DNA of 64,000 nucleotides from Pogona vitticeps (taxonomy: Eukaryota > Chordata > Lepidosauria > Squamata > Agamidae): contig NC_135783.1 in the NCBI RefSeq assembly GCF_051106095.1, positions 208,412,472 through 208,476,471 of the forward strand. The letters are read 5' to 3'. The position numbers and the translations under genes were made by a program. This document shows positions 9,951-57,554 of this stretch, one piece after another. The first letter of the stretch is position 1, and every line of letters starts with the position of its first letter. The notes beneath the pieces are model-generated. The model ran no database searches, was not told the origin of the DNA, and was given only the letters and a program-made list of their open reading frames with translations.

Positions 9951-11586
9951 GGTGAAGGACTTTGCCCGCCTCCTGGGTCAGCAGGTCGGGCCATAAAGGG
10001 AGGGTTCTGGATTCCACAGCCATCTGGACTAGAGTGGGGAACCACACCTGCCGAGGCCAAAAAGGTGTGATGAAAATGGCTGGAGTCATCGAACGTCGGA
10101 GTTTCACTAGGGACCTCTGTATCAACGGAAGAGGTGGAAACATGTATAAGAGGCCCTGGTTCCATGGAATCATGAATGCGTCGCCGAGGGAGTGCAGGCC
10201 GAGGCCGGCCCGAGACGCATACCTGGGGCATTTCGCATTCTGAGGGGATGCAAACACATCCAACACGGGGGTCCCCCACCAGTGGCAAAGGTCCTGGAAG
10301 ACCAGAGGATTCAGTTCCCATTTGTGTGTCTGATGTTGAAGTCTGCTGAGAGTATCTGCAACTGTATTGTCCTCTGTGGCCACATGGATGGCTACTGGGT
10401 AGACCTGATGACGGTAACACCACTCCCAGAGGAGGATGGAGAGGTATAGGAGTGACTGAGAACGAGTTCCTCCCTGCTTGTTGACATAATGCATTGTGGT
10501 AGTGTTGTCCGTCACCAGTTGAACTCCGCGGCCCTGTAGCAGCGGAAGGAAGGACCTGAACGCTTTGATGACCGCAAGCAGTTCCAGGTGATTGATGTGG
10601 AACATTGCTTCCTGCAGAGTCCAGAGAGCGTGAATGATGTGATGGCCGCAGTGCGCCCCCCAGCCGGATGGACTGGCGTCCGTTGTGACTTGGGTGGTGA
10701 GACGGAGTGGACGAAAGGGACGGCCAACCGTGAGGTGAGGTGTGTACGTCCACCACTGGAGCTGTCTGACTAGTTCCGGCGTGACACGAAGACGTTTCCT
10801 CTGGCTGTCCACCCTGGGATCGAAGAGAGCGAGGAACCATGACTGGAGGGACCGTAGCTTGAGACGAGCGTGGGCTAGTGCCGGTGTGGTAGAGGACATC
10901 AGGCCGAGAAGGTGCTGGGCATGATGGGCTGTCACCCGACCGCGAGGCTGGAATTTTCTGATGGCTCGTTGAATCTTGTGTATTCTCTCTGGGGGGAGAA
11001 ATGCACGGCCCTTTACGGCGTCTAAGCAGACCCCTATGTATTGTACTGTTTTGGAGGGGATGAGCTGAGACTTCTCTTTGTTGACAGTGAGACCGAGGTT
11101 GCGAAGGAGATACAGGATGAATTTTGTGTCTTTCAGGGATTGTCTTCGTGACATGGAGACCACTAGCCAATCGTCTAGATAAGGATAGACGTGGATGCCC
11201 CTGAGACGAAGGTAAGCAGCCACTGGGGCCATGACCTTGGTGAAAGTTCGGGGAGCTGTGGACAGGCCGAATGGCAGGGCCTGGAATTCGTAAATTGTGT
11301 CCTGAAAAATGAACCGAAGGAACTTGCGGTGGTTGGGTTGGATAGTGACGTGAAAGTATGCGTCCTTTAGATCTATAAGGACGAACCAGTTGTTTTTCTT
11401 TAGCAGGTGCATGATGGACTCTAAGGTGAGCATTCGAAACCGTCTGGGTCGCAGGTAAGTATTTAGGAGTCTTAGATCGAGGATGGGCCTTATGCCTCCT
11501 CCTCTTTTTGATACAGCAAAATAACGGGAATAAAACCCGTGTTGTATGTCGCGAGGTGGTACTGTATAGATGGCATCCTTTTCCAA
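9889..11586 (-). CDS. DIRS reverse transcriptase / RNase H
   Basis: 565-codon frame. RT begins with the SKRGGGIRPILDLRLLN block (residues 27-43), then FVLIDLKDAYFHV, FQALPFGLSTAP and the catalytic PYLDDWLVV near residue 135. RNase H follows with VTTDASPSGWGAH, NHLELLAVIKAF, VTDNTTTMHYVNK and DTLSRL. The last about 150 residues (LDVFASPQNAKC, LYMFPPLPLIQRSL) match the conserved region that follows RNase H in DIRS elements, often described as methyltransferase-like. The start codon is uncertain. Confidence 0.88.
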   Translation of the reverse strand: MEKDAIYTVPPRDIQHGFYSRYFAVSKRGGGIRPILDLRLLNTYLRPRRFRMLTLESIMHLLKKNNWFVLIDLKDAYFHVTIQPNHRKFLRFIFQDTIYEFQALPFGLSTAPRTFTKVMAPVAAYLRLRGIHVYPYLDDWLVVSMSRRQSLKDTKFILYLLRNLGLTVNKEKSQLIPSKTVQYIGVCLDAVKGRAFLPPERIHKIQRAIRKFQPRGRVTAHHAQHLLGLMSSTTPALAHARLKLRSLQSWFLALFDPRVDSQRKRLRVTPELVRQLQWWTYTPHLTVGRPFRPLRLTTQVTTDASPSGWGAHCGHHIIHALWTLQEAMFHINHLELLAVIKAFRSFLPLLQGRGVQLVTDNTTTMHYVNKQGGTRSQSLLYLSILLWEWCYRHQVYPVAIHVATEDNTVADTLSRLQHQTHKWELNPLVFQDLCHWWGTPVLDVFASPQNAKCPRYASRAGLGLHSLGDAFMIPWNQGLLYMFPPLPLIQRSLVKLRRSMTPAIFITPFWPRQVWFPTLVQMAVESRTLPLWPDLLTQEAGKVLHPDLEALHLTAWRIVPKSRKS

Positions 11587-11791
11587 GAGAGATGAGATTT
11601 CTTCCTCGAGCGAGGGATCGAAGGAGGAATGATTTATGAAGCCTAGCGGAGGAGATCTTGTAAACTCCAGCCGGTAACCGTGTTGAATGATCCTTAGAGC
11701 CCAAGTATCGGTTGTGATAGCAGACCAGTTGTGGAGAAACAGCTGAAGACGGGTGGTGGGTGGTGAATGGGTAAGTATGGGAGGCCGAAAG

Positions 11792-14269
11792 TCAAAGATA
11801 CTGTTTTTGCTTTTTTCCAGGTGGTTTAAAGGCTTGACGACGGTGAGACGGACGAGGCCGGTATCCCTGGTATCCCTGAACAGAGGAGGAGGACTGTCCG
11901 GAGCGTTGGTGAGGTAAGTGTCTATAAGGACGGTATTGTTGAGAAGGTTGTTGGTATTGGCCGTAGGATTTACGCCATTGGGGCCTCCTCTGTCTAGACT
12001 GAGTTTGGACAGAGTAGGACTTTGCAGTCCTCTTGGCTTTGTGGAGGTCCTCTAAGTGGGAGTCAGTTTTTTCATTGAACAAGCCGCTAGCGTCGAAAGC
12101 GAGACTCTCAACTTTCGATTTAACATCATCTAGTATGTCTGCAGAACAGAGCCAAGCATGTCTTTGAATGGTGATGGCAGACATAAGAACCCTAGCAGCA
12201 ATCTCTGCTGCATGTCGAATGGAGAGACGTTCATGTTTGGATACTGTCTGAGCCTCCTCATATGAGTTTAGAAAAGCTTGCCGGGTGTCTTCAGGTATCG
12301 TTTTCAGCCCTGGCAAAATTTTAAGCCACAACTGCTTGTGATACGCCCCTAACACAGTCTGGTAATTGATGACCCGGAGCAACAAGGTGATAAGGGAGTA
12401 TATTTTCCTGCCTATGATTTCCAGCTTTTTACCCTCTTTGTCAACGGGAGTAACGTGAGCCTTGGCAGATGGTCTTGAACAACTTGTTTCTACAATGAGA
12501 GAGTTCGGAATTGGATGCTTGAGCAAAAAATGGGTGTCAGCCCCATGAATTCTGTAAAAGTTCTCTGTGCGACGAGGAACATTTGGGGTATTTGCAGGCT
12601 GAGCCCAGAATTCCTTAATGGCCTCCATAACCACAGGCACAAAGGCTATACTGGGAGGAGCGGTACTATCCTTCTTAATGTCCCCGAAGAATAAGTCTTT
12701 TCCCGGAGGTGAAGGGAGATTCAAGTCCAATTTCAAGGTTTTAGCCAGCCGTGACATCATCTGGGAGTAGCAAGAGAAGTCCTCAGATGGAGAAGATGCG
12801 TGAGGGTCCCCGGTGTCGGAAACCACGACATCTCCCTGAGGTAACCCCTGAGGTGGCAGGGCAAGGAGTTGTTCTTGATCGGAGTCAGAAGAGTGTTCTG
12901 TGGACACCTCATCTGGATCGGAGGAGAAGACATCTCTTTTCTTTTTTGGAGGTGGTCCCTCGACGCCGACTGACGCTGTCGGAAGTTGTGACGGGACCGC
13001 AGTCGATGCCGACGTCGAAGGCACTGGTTGCGGTGCAGGGGCAACCGGTAGTGAAGGTGGTTTATCTCCGACGCGGATAACTCGACGCCGACGTCGAGGA
13101 CGGGTGGACTCCGACGAAGAAGACAGGTAAATGTACCGGATCTTTTTATGACACCGATCTCGAGACACGGACGTCGAAGACGAGGAAAAAGACCTCGAGC
13201 GACCATGTCGACATCGATGGTGTTTACGACGCTTGGGTCGGTCAGAGTCTGCCGAATAGGAAGAAGAGGATCGACGTCGATGTTTACTACGACGTCGATG
13301 GGATCTGCGCTTCTTCCTAGAACGTTTGCGCTTCGAAGATTTCGAGTCCGAACGACGGGAAGAGTCGGACTGGGATGAAGCCCGATGCTTCCTCTTCGAC
13401 CGTTTTCGTCGAGGAGACTTCGATCTCGAGCGGCCGGTGGAAGGGGACCGACTCGGAGAGCAATGCTTCTCCGTGCGAGGGCGTTTGTCTTGAGGGGATT
13501 TCGACCTCGAACGCACGGGTGAGCGAGGCGCTTTGTCTCGTGGGGATCTCGAGTCCGAGTGCACGGACGAGATCGACAAAGGAGACGACCCCTGGCCCGC
13601 AGGAGATGGGCTATGTGGGGCAGAAGTCAGGCCAGTAGTGGCTCCAACCAGCTGGCTTGGAGTCGGGGAAGACATTCCCGCCGACAGTACGACTTCAGTG
13701 CGTCGAACAGGAGGTGGAACGGGTGCGTCGGCCGAAGCTTCGAAACGCCTCGACAACCCTTCGAGGATCGGAGAAGGTATCGACCCGGAGCTTGGAGAGA
13801 GTCGAAGGGACGTCGCCTTAGGCTTGGCAGACGCCTTGGCTTTCGACGTTTTGGACGGCTTTGTTTTCGGTGGAGCAGGAGCCGGCGGCTCGGGGTTTGA
13901 AGCAAGAGTGGTCGACTTCAACGCCGCGGACTTCTTCGACATTTTTGAAACTTTGGAAACCACAGATTGTACGGGGGCTGCTCTGGAAGTGGAGGCCATC
14001 TCCCCCTCCGAGGGCGCTGTGGAAGATAATGTTGACTCCCACAGGTGAAGTTTAAGGCGCTGCTGGCGAGCCTTAAGGGCGGCTTTAGTGAAAGCTTTGC
14101 AGTGTGGGCAAGTTTTGGAATTGTGCGATTCCCCCAAGCAATACAAACAAGTATCGTGGCCGTCCTGGTGGGGAATTTTGCGATCGCACACCACACACCT
14201 GCTAAAGGGTCCGGACGGGGACATAGGGTGGTAAGGCACCGACGTCGACCAATTTAAGGGAGAAGGCAA
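11792..14269 (-). CDS. DIRS Gag-like protein with an arginine/serine-rich domain
   Basis: 825-codon frame at the 5' end of the element. Residues 24-60 hold paired Cys/His (CVVCDRK, DTCLYCLGESHNSKTC, PHCKAF), a zinc-finger-like start. Residues about 230-400 (13070-13580) are an RS-rich tract (RSRSKSPQ, SPSRSPSTGRSRSKSP, KHRRRSSSSYS) like that of SR splicing factors. Residues about 510-760 are a conserved globular part (KDLFFGDIKKDST, RHAWLCSADILDDVKS). The tail is rich in Q, R, Y and P. Assignment as Gag rests on position and the zinc motif. Confidence 0.8.
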   Translation of the reverse strand: MPSPLNWSTSVPYHPMSPSGPFSRCVVCDRKIPHQDGHDTCLYCLGESHNSKTCPHCKAFTKAALKARQQRLKLHLWESTLSSTAPSEGEMASTSRAAPVQSVVSKVSKMSKKSAALKSTTLASNPEPPAPAPPKTKPSKTSKAKASAKPKATSLRLSPSSGSIPSPILEGLSRRFEASADAPVPPPVRRTEVVLSAGMSSPTPSQLVGATTGLTSAPHSPSPAGQGSSPLSISSVHSDSRSPRDKAPRSPVRSRSKSPQDKRPRTEKHCSPSRSPSTGRSRSKSPRRKRSKRKHRASSQSDSSRRSDSKSSKRKRSRKKRRSHRRRSKHRRRSSSSYSADSDRPKRRKHHRCRHGRSRSFSSSSTSVSRDRCHKKIRYIYLSSSSESTRPRRRRRVIRVGDKPPSLPVAPAPQPVPSTSASTAVPSQLPTASVGVEGPPPKKKRDVFSSDPDEVSTEHSSDSDQEQLLALPPQGLPQGDVVVSDTGDPHASSPSEDFSCYSQMMSRLAKTLKLDLNLPSPPGKDLFFGDIKKDSTAPPSIAFVPVVMEAIKEFWAQPANTPNVPRRTENFYRIHGADTHFLLKHPIPNSLIVETSCSRPSAKAHVTPVDKEGKKLEIIGRKIYSLITLLLRVINYQTVLGAYHKQLWLKILPGLKTIPEDTRQAFLNSYEEAQTVSKHERLSIRHAAEIAARVLMSAITIQRHAWLCSADILDDVKSKVESLAFDASGLFNEKTDSHLEDLHKAKRTAKSYSVQTQSRQRRPQWRKSYGQYQQPSQQYRPYRHLPHQRSGQSSSSVQGYQGYRPRPSHRRQAFKPPGKKQKQYL

Positions 14270-14458
14270 AGAAGTCCGTAAACAGTCCGATTGAAAGCCG
14301 AGGGAGAATAGAGAGTAAACCGATGTCGCCTAGTTCGAAGGAAAAGCGCGCAAGGGTAGTCCGTTAGAGCTAAGCCAGGTCAAAACCGAAGGAATAAAGG
14401 CCAGATTTATTAATAAGAACGCAGCTAAGAACGAGAGGCTCCAAACCGCCAGGCAGAA

Positions 14459-14618
14459 AAATGGAACTGAGGGACGGTTAGGCTGGGCGTGCGCAGTAGG
14501 GGTAGTCCTAAACATTGTTACTTTTCTCTTGCAGCTAGAGAATGTTCTGAGAGGACCAACGCTGGCGCTGGTATTAACCCTTTGTGTGCATTCACAGAAG
14601 ACCACGATGAAGAACCTT
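14459..14618. repeat. DIRS inverted terminal repeat, 5' end
   Basis: Inverted complement of 8566-8696, reading GGTTAGGCTGGGCGTGCGCA here. It ends with CACGATGAAGAACC, complementary to the right half of 8763-8870. Confidence 0.9.
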
Positions 14619-14620
14619 GT

Positions 14621-15004
14621 AACTTCATGGCCCATCCTGTCTCTCCTCCTCTCTCTCTCTCAGCCGGGTTTAGCGGAGTCATGGCACCACACCTGTGTAT
14701 GGAATAAGATCTAGCACATGATCAGCACCACAGCTGACAGTAGTTCCTTAAAAAACTGGCCATGACTGCCCAAATTATGATTCCTTCAAAGCTGAAGAAA
14801 CAGTGGATCCTAGCAAACTCCAACTGGGCATATTTCATGGGCTGGGCAAAAGTACTCTGAATGCAAATTAATAATTAGAATCATCTTCCACTGGACCACA
14901 TTACTACCGCCACCATCTGCTTCTGCCCTGCCACCTTCTCCTCCCTCCTGATTCCCCGCCTTCTCCAAGCTCTGAGAAGGACTCACTATACAGTATTTCT
15001 TTGT
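14621..15004. other. No gene recognised
   Basis: A CT-rich stretch (14635-14665) is followed by unremarkable sequence. No exon or repeat was identified. Confidence 0.4.
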
Positions 15005-15058
15005 GTCCATGGGGTCACGAAGAGTCGGACACGACTACACGACTAAACAACAACAAAC
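15005..15058 (+). repeat. BovB LINE 3'-end fragment
   Basis: Reads CCATGGGGTCACGAAGAGTC, then a tail of ACAAC repeats. It matches the 3' end of the BovB copy at 25650-25695. Confidence 0.8.
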
Positions 15059-15073
15059 ATTAGCAACTTAAAA

Positions 15074-15393
15074 GGGACATGGTGGTGCTGCAGGTTAAAC
15101 CACAGAAGCCTCTGTGCTGCAAGGTCAGAAGACCAGCAGTTGTAAGATCGAATCCATGCGACAGAGTGAGCTCCCATCGCTTTGTCCCAAGTCCCGCCAA
15201 CCTAGCAGTTTGAAAGCATGCGAAATGCAAAAATGCGAGTAGATAAATAGGGACCACATCGGTGGGAAGGTAAACGATGTTCTGTGTCTAGCCATGCTGG
15301 CCATGTGACCATGGAGGATTGTCTGGGGACAAATGCTAGCTCTATGGGACACAACTGGACAAATTGTCAAGGGGAACCTTTAACTTTACCTTT
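15074..15393 (+). mobile_element. Sauria SINE, near full length
   Basis: Starts GGGACATGGTGGTGCTG with a tRNA-like promoter region (B-box-like GATCGAATCC at 15148). It runs through the conserved body (GAGTAGATAAATAGGGACCA) and ends GGGGAACCTTTAACTTTACC. The same family lies at 17.9, 30.5 and 34.0 kb in the other orientation. Confidence 0.88.
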
Positions 15394-17055
15394 ATTTGCA
15401 ACTTACGTAATTCACCCATTTCATAGCCATACTCATCCCTTTGAAAATAATACTACTGCTACACTTGTTAAGTTTGATCTTACAGCTTAGGATTTGGACA
15501 GCACATAATTTGCAGATGTTTGCCAATGTTACTTCATATTTTTGTTGGTGTTTTGTTTTGTTTTTGCTTGTTTCCCCCCTTCCCTTCCATTTTTTAAATA
15601 TTTGTTTTTAACTTAAGCTCCTTGGGTCCCCTTGAGGAGAAAGGTGGGGTATAAACATTGTCAATGAATAGTAATATAATATATGTGGAGTGAGGAAGGA
15701 AAAAGTTGATCTGTGGCCTGAATTTCTTGTTTTGGGTTTAGAGCTGCACCCACAACTTCTTGCTTCTCACCAACTTTGCTATTTCTTTTTTTCCTTTTTG
15801 AGGATTAAGACTACAGTCCAAGGTTATATTTCCGTTCATCTGGCAGAAAGCTCCATTAAGCGCAGTGGACATTGTAGGTTTTAAGTATGCAATATATATG
15901 TGATTGCATTGTTTTAATGAAAACCCATGTATTGAGAAAAACAAATCTCCAATTTAGTCAAAAGTAAACCCTTTAAATTGTATTGACTATGCCATTCTCT
16001 TCTCCTCATCTATCAAGCAATTTCAAACAGAATCAAAACAGCACAAATCAGAAAGGCTGGCTTATTCAACAGATTCCTCTTTAGTTCTCTGCATTGTGTT
16101 CTATCTTGGCCCTTCCTTGTAATTTTACCCTGTCAGGGGACACTCTTGTCTAGCTGTGACCTTCTCCTTCCTTTGGCACCATGGAGGGTGGAAAGCTTAA
16201 GCACCTCACCACAGCTCATGTTTCTGACTTCAGCACTTAATAGAACTCGAAAAGGCTTTCGGAGCATCAGTGGCCTGAAATTCTAAAACCACCAAATCCC
16301 TGGGAAGGAGAAATGTGCCGATGGACGTTAAGTGCCCATAATTCAGATGGAAACCCATGCAAAGCACTCATGAAATATTCATACTTTAATATCCTACCCA
16401 CCCACCCAAAAAAGGAGCTTAATTTAGCCTGCAGAATCAGGGCTCCAGCTGTAAAATGTGTCCCATGGCCTCACTGAGCACTGAGATTAAGTAGAATAGG
16501 GCCGGCATCTTTTTCCTGGACAATGTGGCCGACCCCTTCAGCAAGCATCGGTGAACAAACCAAGTTACGACACACACAGGTACCGATGTCATGTTGGCTA
16601 TTTCCGAAAATGCCTCAAGCTTGTTTGTTGTGGGGGAGTAGCTGCTTTCTTCAGCGACCTCACAAACAGAAGAGCAAAACTCTGAAGAGAAAGAAGAAAA
16701 AGTGCTCATGGCATCAACTGTTTGCCTAGTAACTCCTGGTTTAATGCTAACTGTGATCATGGGATTGATCCACCAGCCTCACTGTTGGATCTCACATCTC
16801 ATAGGAGCTGACGTGATTACTGTCATCGCACAAGTGGAGTAACACTGCTCATTACCCCTTTGAGCCCCGGTACCAATTAATATATCCATAGTTCAGAATA
16901 ACCTCCCAATACGTCAATTATCATCTGATTTGTCCTTTTTCTTTTTAATTCTATTTCCTTTTTAATATCTGATTCTTTCCTTCTTTTTCTTTTGTGGTTT
17001 ATCTTTCATTTTTTCTACCCCATCTTGAAGTATTGGCTATTTAATGTAATAACTC
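15394..17055. other. LINE tail fragment and unassigned DNA
   Basis: 15610-15660 (CTCCTTGGGTCCCCTTGAGG, then GGTGGGGTATAAA) resembles a LINE 3' tail. The rest shows no exon or nameable repeat. Confidence 0.4.
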
Positions 17056-17059
17056 TCTT

Positions 17060-17133
17060 TTATTATTATTTTCTATTGTATTATGTGTCTGTAAGCTGCC
17101 TAGAGTGGTTGGAACAACCAGATAGGCGGGATA

Positions 17134-17135
<2 letters not shown>
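17060..17135 (+). repeat. L2-like LINE 3' tail
   Basis: Contains GTAAGCTGCCTAGAGTGGTT and GGCGGGATATAAATA, the typical end of the L2-like family seen at 7140-7215. Confidence 0.7.
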
Positions 17136-17220
<85 letters not shown>

Positions 17221-17223
17221 ATA
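17133..17223. repeat. (TAAA)n microsatellite, about 90 bp
   Basis: An almost pure run of ATAA units grown from the LINE tail at its left edge. Confidence 0.95.
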
Positions 17224-17239
17224 GATGATAACAATGACA

Positions 17240-17700
17240 AATAATTTAAAATGTTTTTACCCCACCTTTCTCCTTAAGAACAACCCAAGTTGGCTTACAT
17301 TATTAAAAGCCCATATTAAATCCAACAACAGCAAGTATACAAATACTAAAAAAGATCAAGCAAATATAATAATAAAAAGCAAAAGAAACACCAAAGAGAC
17401 ATTCAAAGCAGTAAGGCATAACCCTTCATATAAAACCTCCTCTAAGGCAGCCAGTCACTCAGGGAAAGCTCACCTGAAGAGAAAAGTCTTTGCCTGCTTG
17501 CAAAAGGACAGCAAAGATAAGCCCAGTCATGGAGCTCCAGGGGCAGGGAGTTCCAAAGTCTCGGAGCAGCCACAGGCAAGTCACTCTCCTTTGTGTCCGC
17601 ACCAAACACACCTGTGAAGGTGGTGGGGCTGAGAAAAAGGTCTCTCCTGAAGGGAAAGACCAGAGTCAGCAGCCTCGGAGAACACGTCCTCATCCTGACG
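17240..17700 (-). pseudogene. L2-like LINE 3' fragment (antisense)
   Basis: The minus strand encodes LPVAAPRLWNSLPLEL (about 17575-17530), the C-terminal hallmark of these LINE proteins, followed by the 3' region that ends at the TAAA run. Only the end of the protein remains. Confidence 0.65.
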
Positions 17701-17900
17701 CTGATTCTGGCAACTTTTGAAGGGAAGCCCTGGGCTCAGCAGAGCCGGAAAAGAGAAGGAAATCCAGCCATCCGGCATCCCGGAATCACAACCAACCTTC
17801 ACGTGGTCCAAAGGCAAGTGGTTGTGTTTTTCTCTCGCACCAGCAGTCGCTGCTGCACCGCTGGAGATTTTCAAAAGCAGACAGAACCCAAACCCAGGGA

Positions 17901-18095
17901 AGGTAAAGGTTCCGCTTGACATTTAGTCCCATCGTGTCCAACTCTAGTGTGCGGTGCGTCATCCCCGTCTCCAAGCCATAGAGCCAGCGATGGTCCGAAG
18001 ATCGTTTCCATAGTCATGTGGCCAGCGCAACTAGACACAGAACGCCGTGATTCCCACCAAGGTGGTCCACATTTATCTACTCGCATTTACAAATC
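17901..18095 (-). mobile_element. Sauria SINE, truncated
   Basis: Begins GGTAAAGGTTCCGCTTGACA (the 3' end of the SINE on the minus strand) and runs to ATTTATCTACTCGCATTTAC. The tRNA-like head is missing. Confidence 0.8.
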
Positions 18096-18099
18096 CCCA

Positions 18100-19500
18100 G
18101 ATGAAGCTTTCTGTCTTTCCGGGAGTGGGTACCTTAGATCAGTCCATGAATTGGCTAGCTTTGGGGTTTCACGAAGTTCTCAGATCTCAAAAGCTTGCAA
18201 TCACACCCTGTTCTGTATCATTCCATCACATTTGCCTCTCTTTAGCCAGGAGGTAAATTTCCTGCTACGTGGTTTTCTGACCTCCCTACCAGTTACCCAG
18301 GTTCAGTTTTTACCAATTTTTAGAGAACGGGCTTAGTTAGGTGGATGGATGTCTTTTTAGAGCCTGTTCAAAGCACTTCTTATTTTTTAAAAAATACATA
18401 AATAAATCTCAAACTGGTTCACAATAAAAATGAATACTGTACTAAAAAACCAGTTGGCTAAAAAAATCCCAGAAGTTTGTTTATCTCGCCTGAAAGTTTT
18501 TTGAAACCTTCAGAGTTAAAAACCTGGCATTCTACATTGGTCTTGTTGAGTTCCCAGTCTGAGGTGCATTATGGCTCAAAATTGGCTCCCCCAAAGCTTC
18601 CCCCCACCCCCATAATTAGCTTTCATTAGTGTCCGGTTGTAGGTATTTGGTGGACTCTTTTGTAAAGTGTTTCAAATAAACTTCAGTTCAAGTAGCTTCA
18701 AGATTTTCATAAGCGTCTTGGTTTGTCTCAAAGATCTGTGAACTGGTAGCTGGTAGAAACATGTAAGGGTGCAAGGGCCCCACTGCTCTGTCCTGGCAGG
18801 GAAACCAATCTCACGGGGAGCGAGGAAGAACAGCGGAGGAAAAGGTCTTCTCCGGGGGGGGGCAGGGGGCTTTAAAGCCTGGGTAATGCCTGAGCCCCGT
18901 TGGGGCTTGGTCCCTTCATGGCGCTCTCTGGAGCAAGGCAGGGGGTTAGTGGCCCAGTGCCCCTTGGCACAAGGAGCGGCCCCACAATCAGCTGGGATCC
19001 CCAGCCACCCTTGCCAGCTGCTCTTTGGTGGCAGGTGTGGGGATTCCAAGATGCTTGTGGCGAACCCGGACTTCGGAGACACCAGGAACGCGCTCAACTG
19101 GGGTCCGGGATGGGGCCCCTCCTGAGCTGGCTGAACTCCAACTGCAGGCTCAGCAGGATGGGCGCCAGTCCCCTAGACCCCAGCTTCTCCATTAGGGAGA
19201 GACCCCCTCTTCCTGCCCCTCCGGTTATGAAAACCATCTCTAGCCTTGCCCCTCTGCCTGGAAACCAGCCAAGGCAATTTCATGCCAAGCAGTGCCCTCT
19301 TCCATGAGGCCGGCTGCCCTCTCTTTTTTGGGCCTCCTCCTCCTCTGCGCACAGATCCATGCCCTCGCACAGCTCCTTCCCCAACTGCCCCTCTCCCCCT
19401 GTGCAGGCTTCACCCAGGAGACCTGAAATTTCCCACCTGAAGGCGCCCAATCTCATTCTGTGGGGTGCTGAGCGCTGCCCCCCCCCTTTCCGGCTCTGCT
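18100..19500. other. No gene recognised; GC-rich after 18.75 kb
   Basis: Overlapping frames in 18.7-19.5 kb are proline- and glycine-rich and look like chance frames of GC-rich DNA. No splice-flanked exon was found. Confidence 0.4.
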
Positions 19501-20126
19501 GGGGCAGGTTTCGGTCACATGCCTGGTCAGGACACAGATCCTAGCAGGAACACCGGCCCTTTTCATAAGCTGGGAAATGGAATCATTGATTTTATTTACA
19601 TGTGCTACTGTAACCAATTGTTAATTGATCAAAATTGGATTACTACAGAACTGGTAGCGAAATTTTGGGCGGCATGCCATAGTAGCCAGAATAGATAGCC
19701 AAACTTAGACATTGGTCTTACATTGTTATATTTGTAATTTTATTGCTTTTCGCTTATTTATTTTGGCTTTTTGCAGTATATGTCAGTACTTGAAGCTCTG
19801 CATTTAATGTTGTTTTATGTATATGGCTTGATGCTGTAACAATAAAAGTATGTATGTATGTACATGTACAGTAATAAAGAAAAAAAAACCCAAAAAGTGA
19901 ATCTTTAAAAAGAGTAAAAATGCAACACAGCCTTGTGAGCTATCTGCCCAAGACTGGGATAAACCACCACAGTGATCCTCATGTTATTTTAAACATGGAT
20001 TTTGGCAACCCAACACACTGAAGTGATTTTTACCGGAATCTTTAGGTCAAAGAAAGCCCCAAACAGAGCGTGGGCCTCCTGAGAAAAACTGCAACCTATT
20101 TCTGGAGTGGCCAGGAAGAGGTCAGA
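19501..20126 (+). repeat. Left arm of an inverted duplication
   Basis: GGTTTCGGTCACATGCCTGG onward matches the reverse complement of 22035-22356 through to GGCCAGGAAGAGGTC. This arm carries an extra 250-bp piece (about 19602-19860) flanked by TACATG, which ends AATAAAAG plus TATG repeats and looks like a retroposed tail. Confidence 0.75.
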
Positions 20127-20175
20127 ATTCAATACAGAAGACTCCAAAGTACAGCCATTTTAAAATGCAGAGAAA

Positions 20176-20181
20176 TTTAAT
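20176..20181 (-). promoter_or_regulatory. Possible polyadenylation signal ATTAAA of the MROH-like gene
   Basis: On the minus strand ATTAAA lies about 170 bp past the stop codon at 20347-20349. It is a short motif with no other support. Confidence 0.3.
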
Positions 20182-20346
20182 GCAGTCTCCATGAATAGCA
20201 TACAGTATTGACATGAGGCATCACTAGGAAAGGGGCAAAGCTTTCTCGCAAATGTAAATAAAAATTCATAACTTTCTGTTCTTAGTTGACAGGGTGGGTT
20301 GGTTCATCCTCGAGGCTGTGATTTGATGAGCAAGCATCTCCCACCT

Positions 20347-57519
<37,173 letters not shown>

Positions 57520-57554
57520 CTGGAAGGCATAAATAGATGTTTGTTTCTTTGTTA

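Larger units (their letters stand above)
8516..14620 (-). mobile_element. DIRS-type tyrosine-recombinase retrotransposon
   Basis: A 6.1-kb element that looks whole in structure. It has inverted terminal repeats (8516-8706 and 14459-14618), an internal complementary region just inside its 3' end (8763-8870), and three long minus-strand frames: Gag (11792-14269), RT/RNase H (9889-11586) and a tyrosine recombinase (about 8900-9950). DIRS elements integrate as circles by recombinase and leave no target duplication, and I see none here. The recombinase tetrad and RT motifs are present. Long open frames suggest a fairly recent copy. Confidence 0.93.

Noticed and set aside
11792-14269. The RS-rich frame as a host splicing-factor gene
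   Set aside because: It lies exactly between the DIRS inverted end and the DIRS RT frame, on the same strand, with a Gag-like zinc start.
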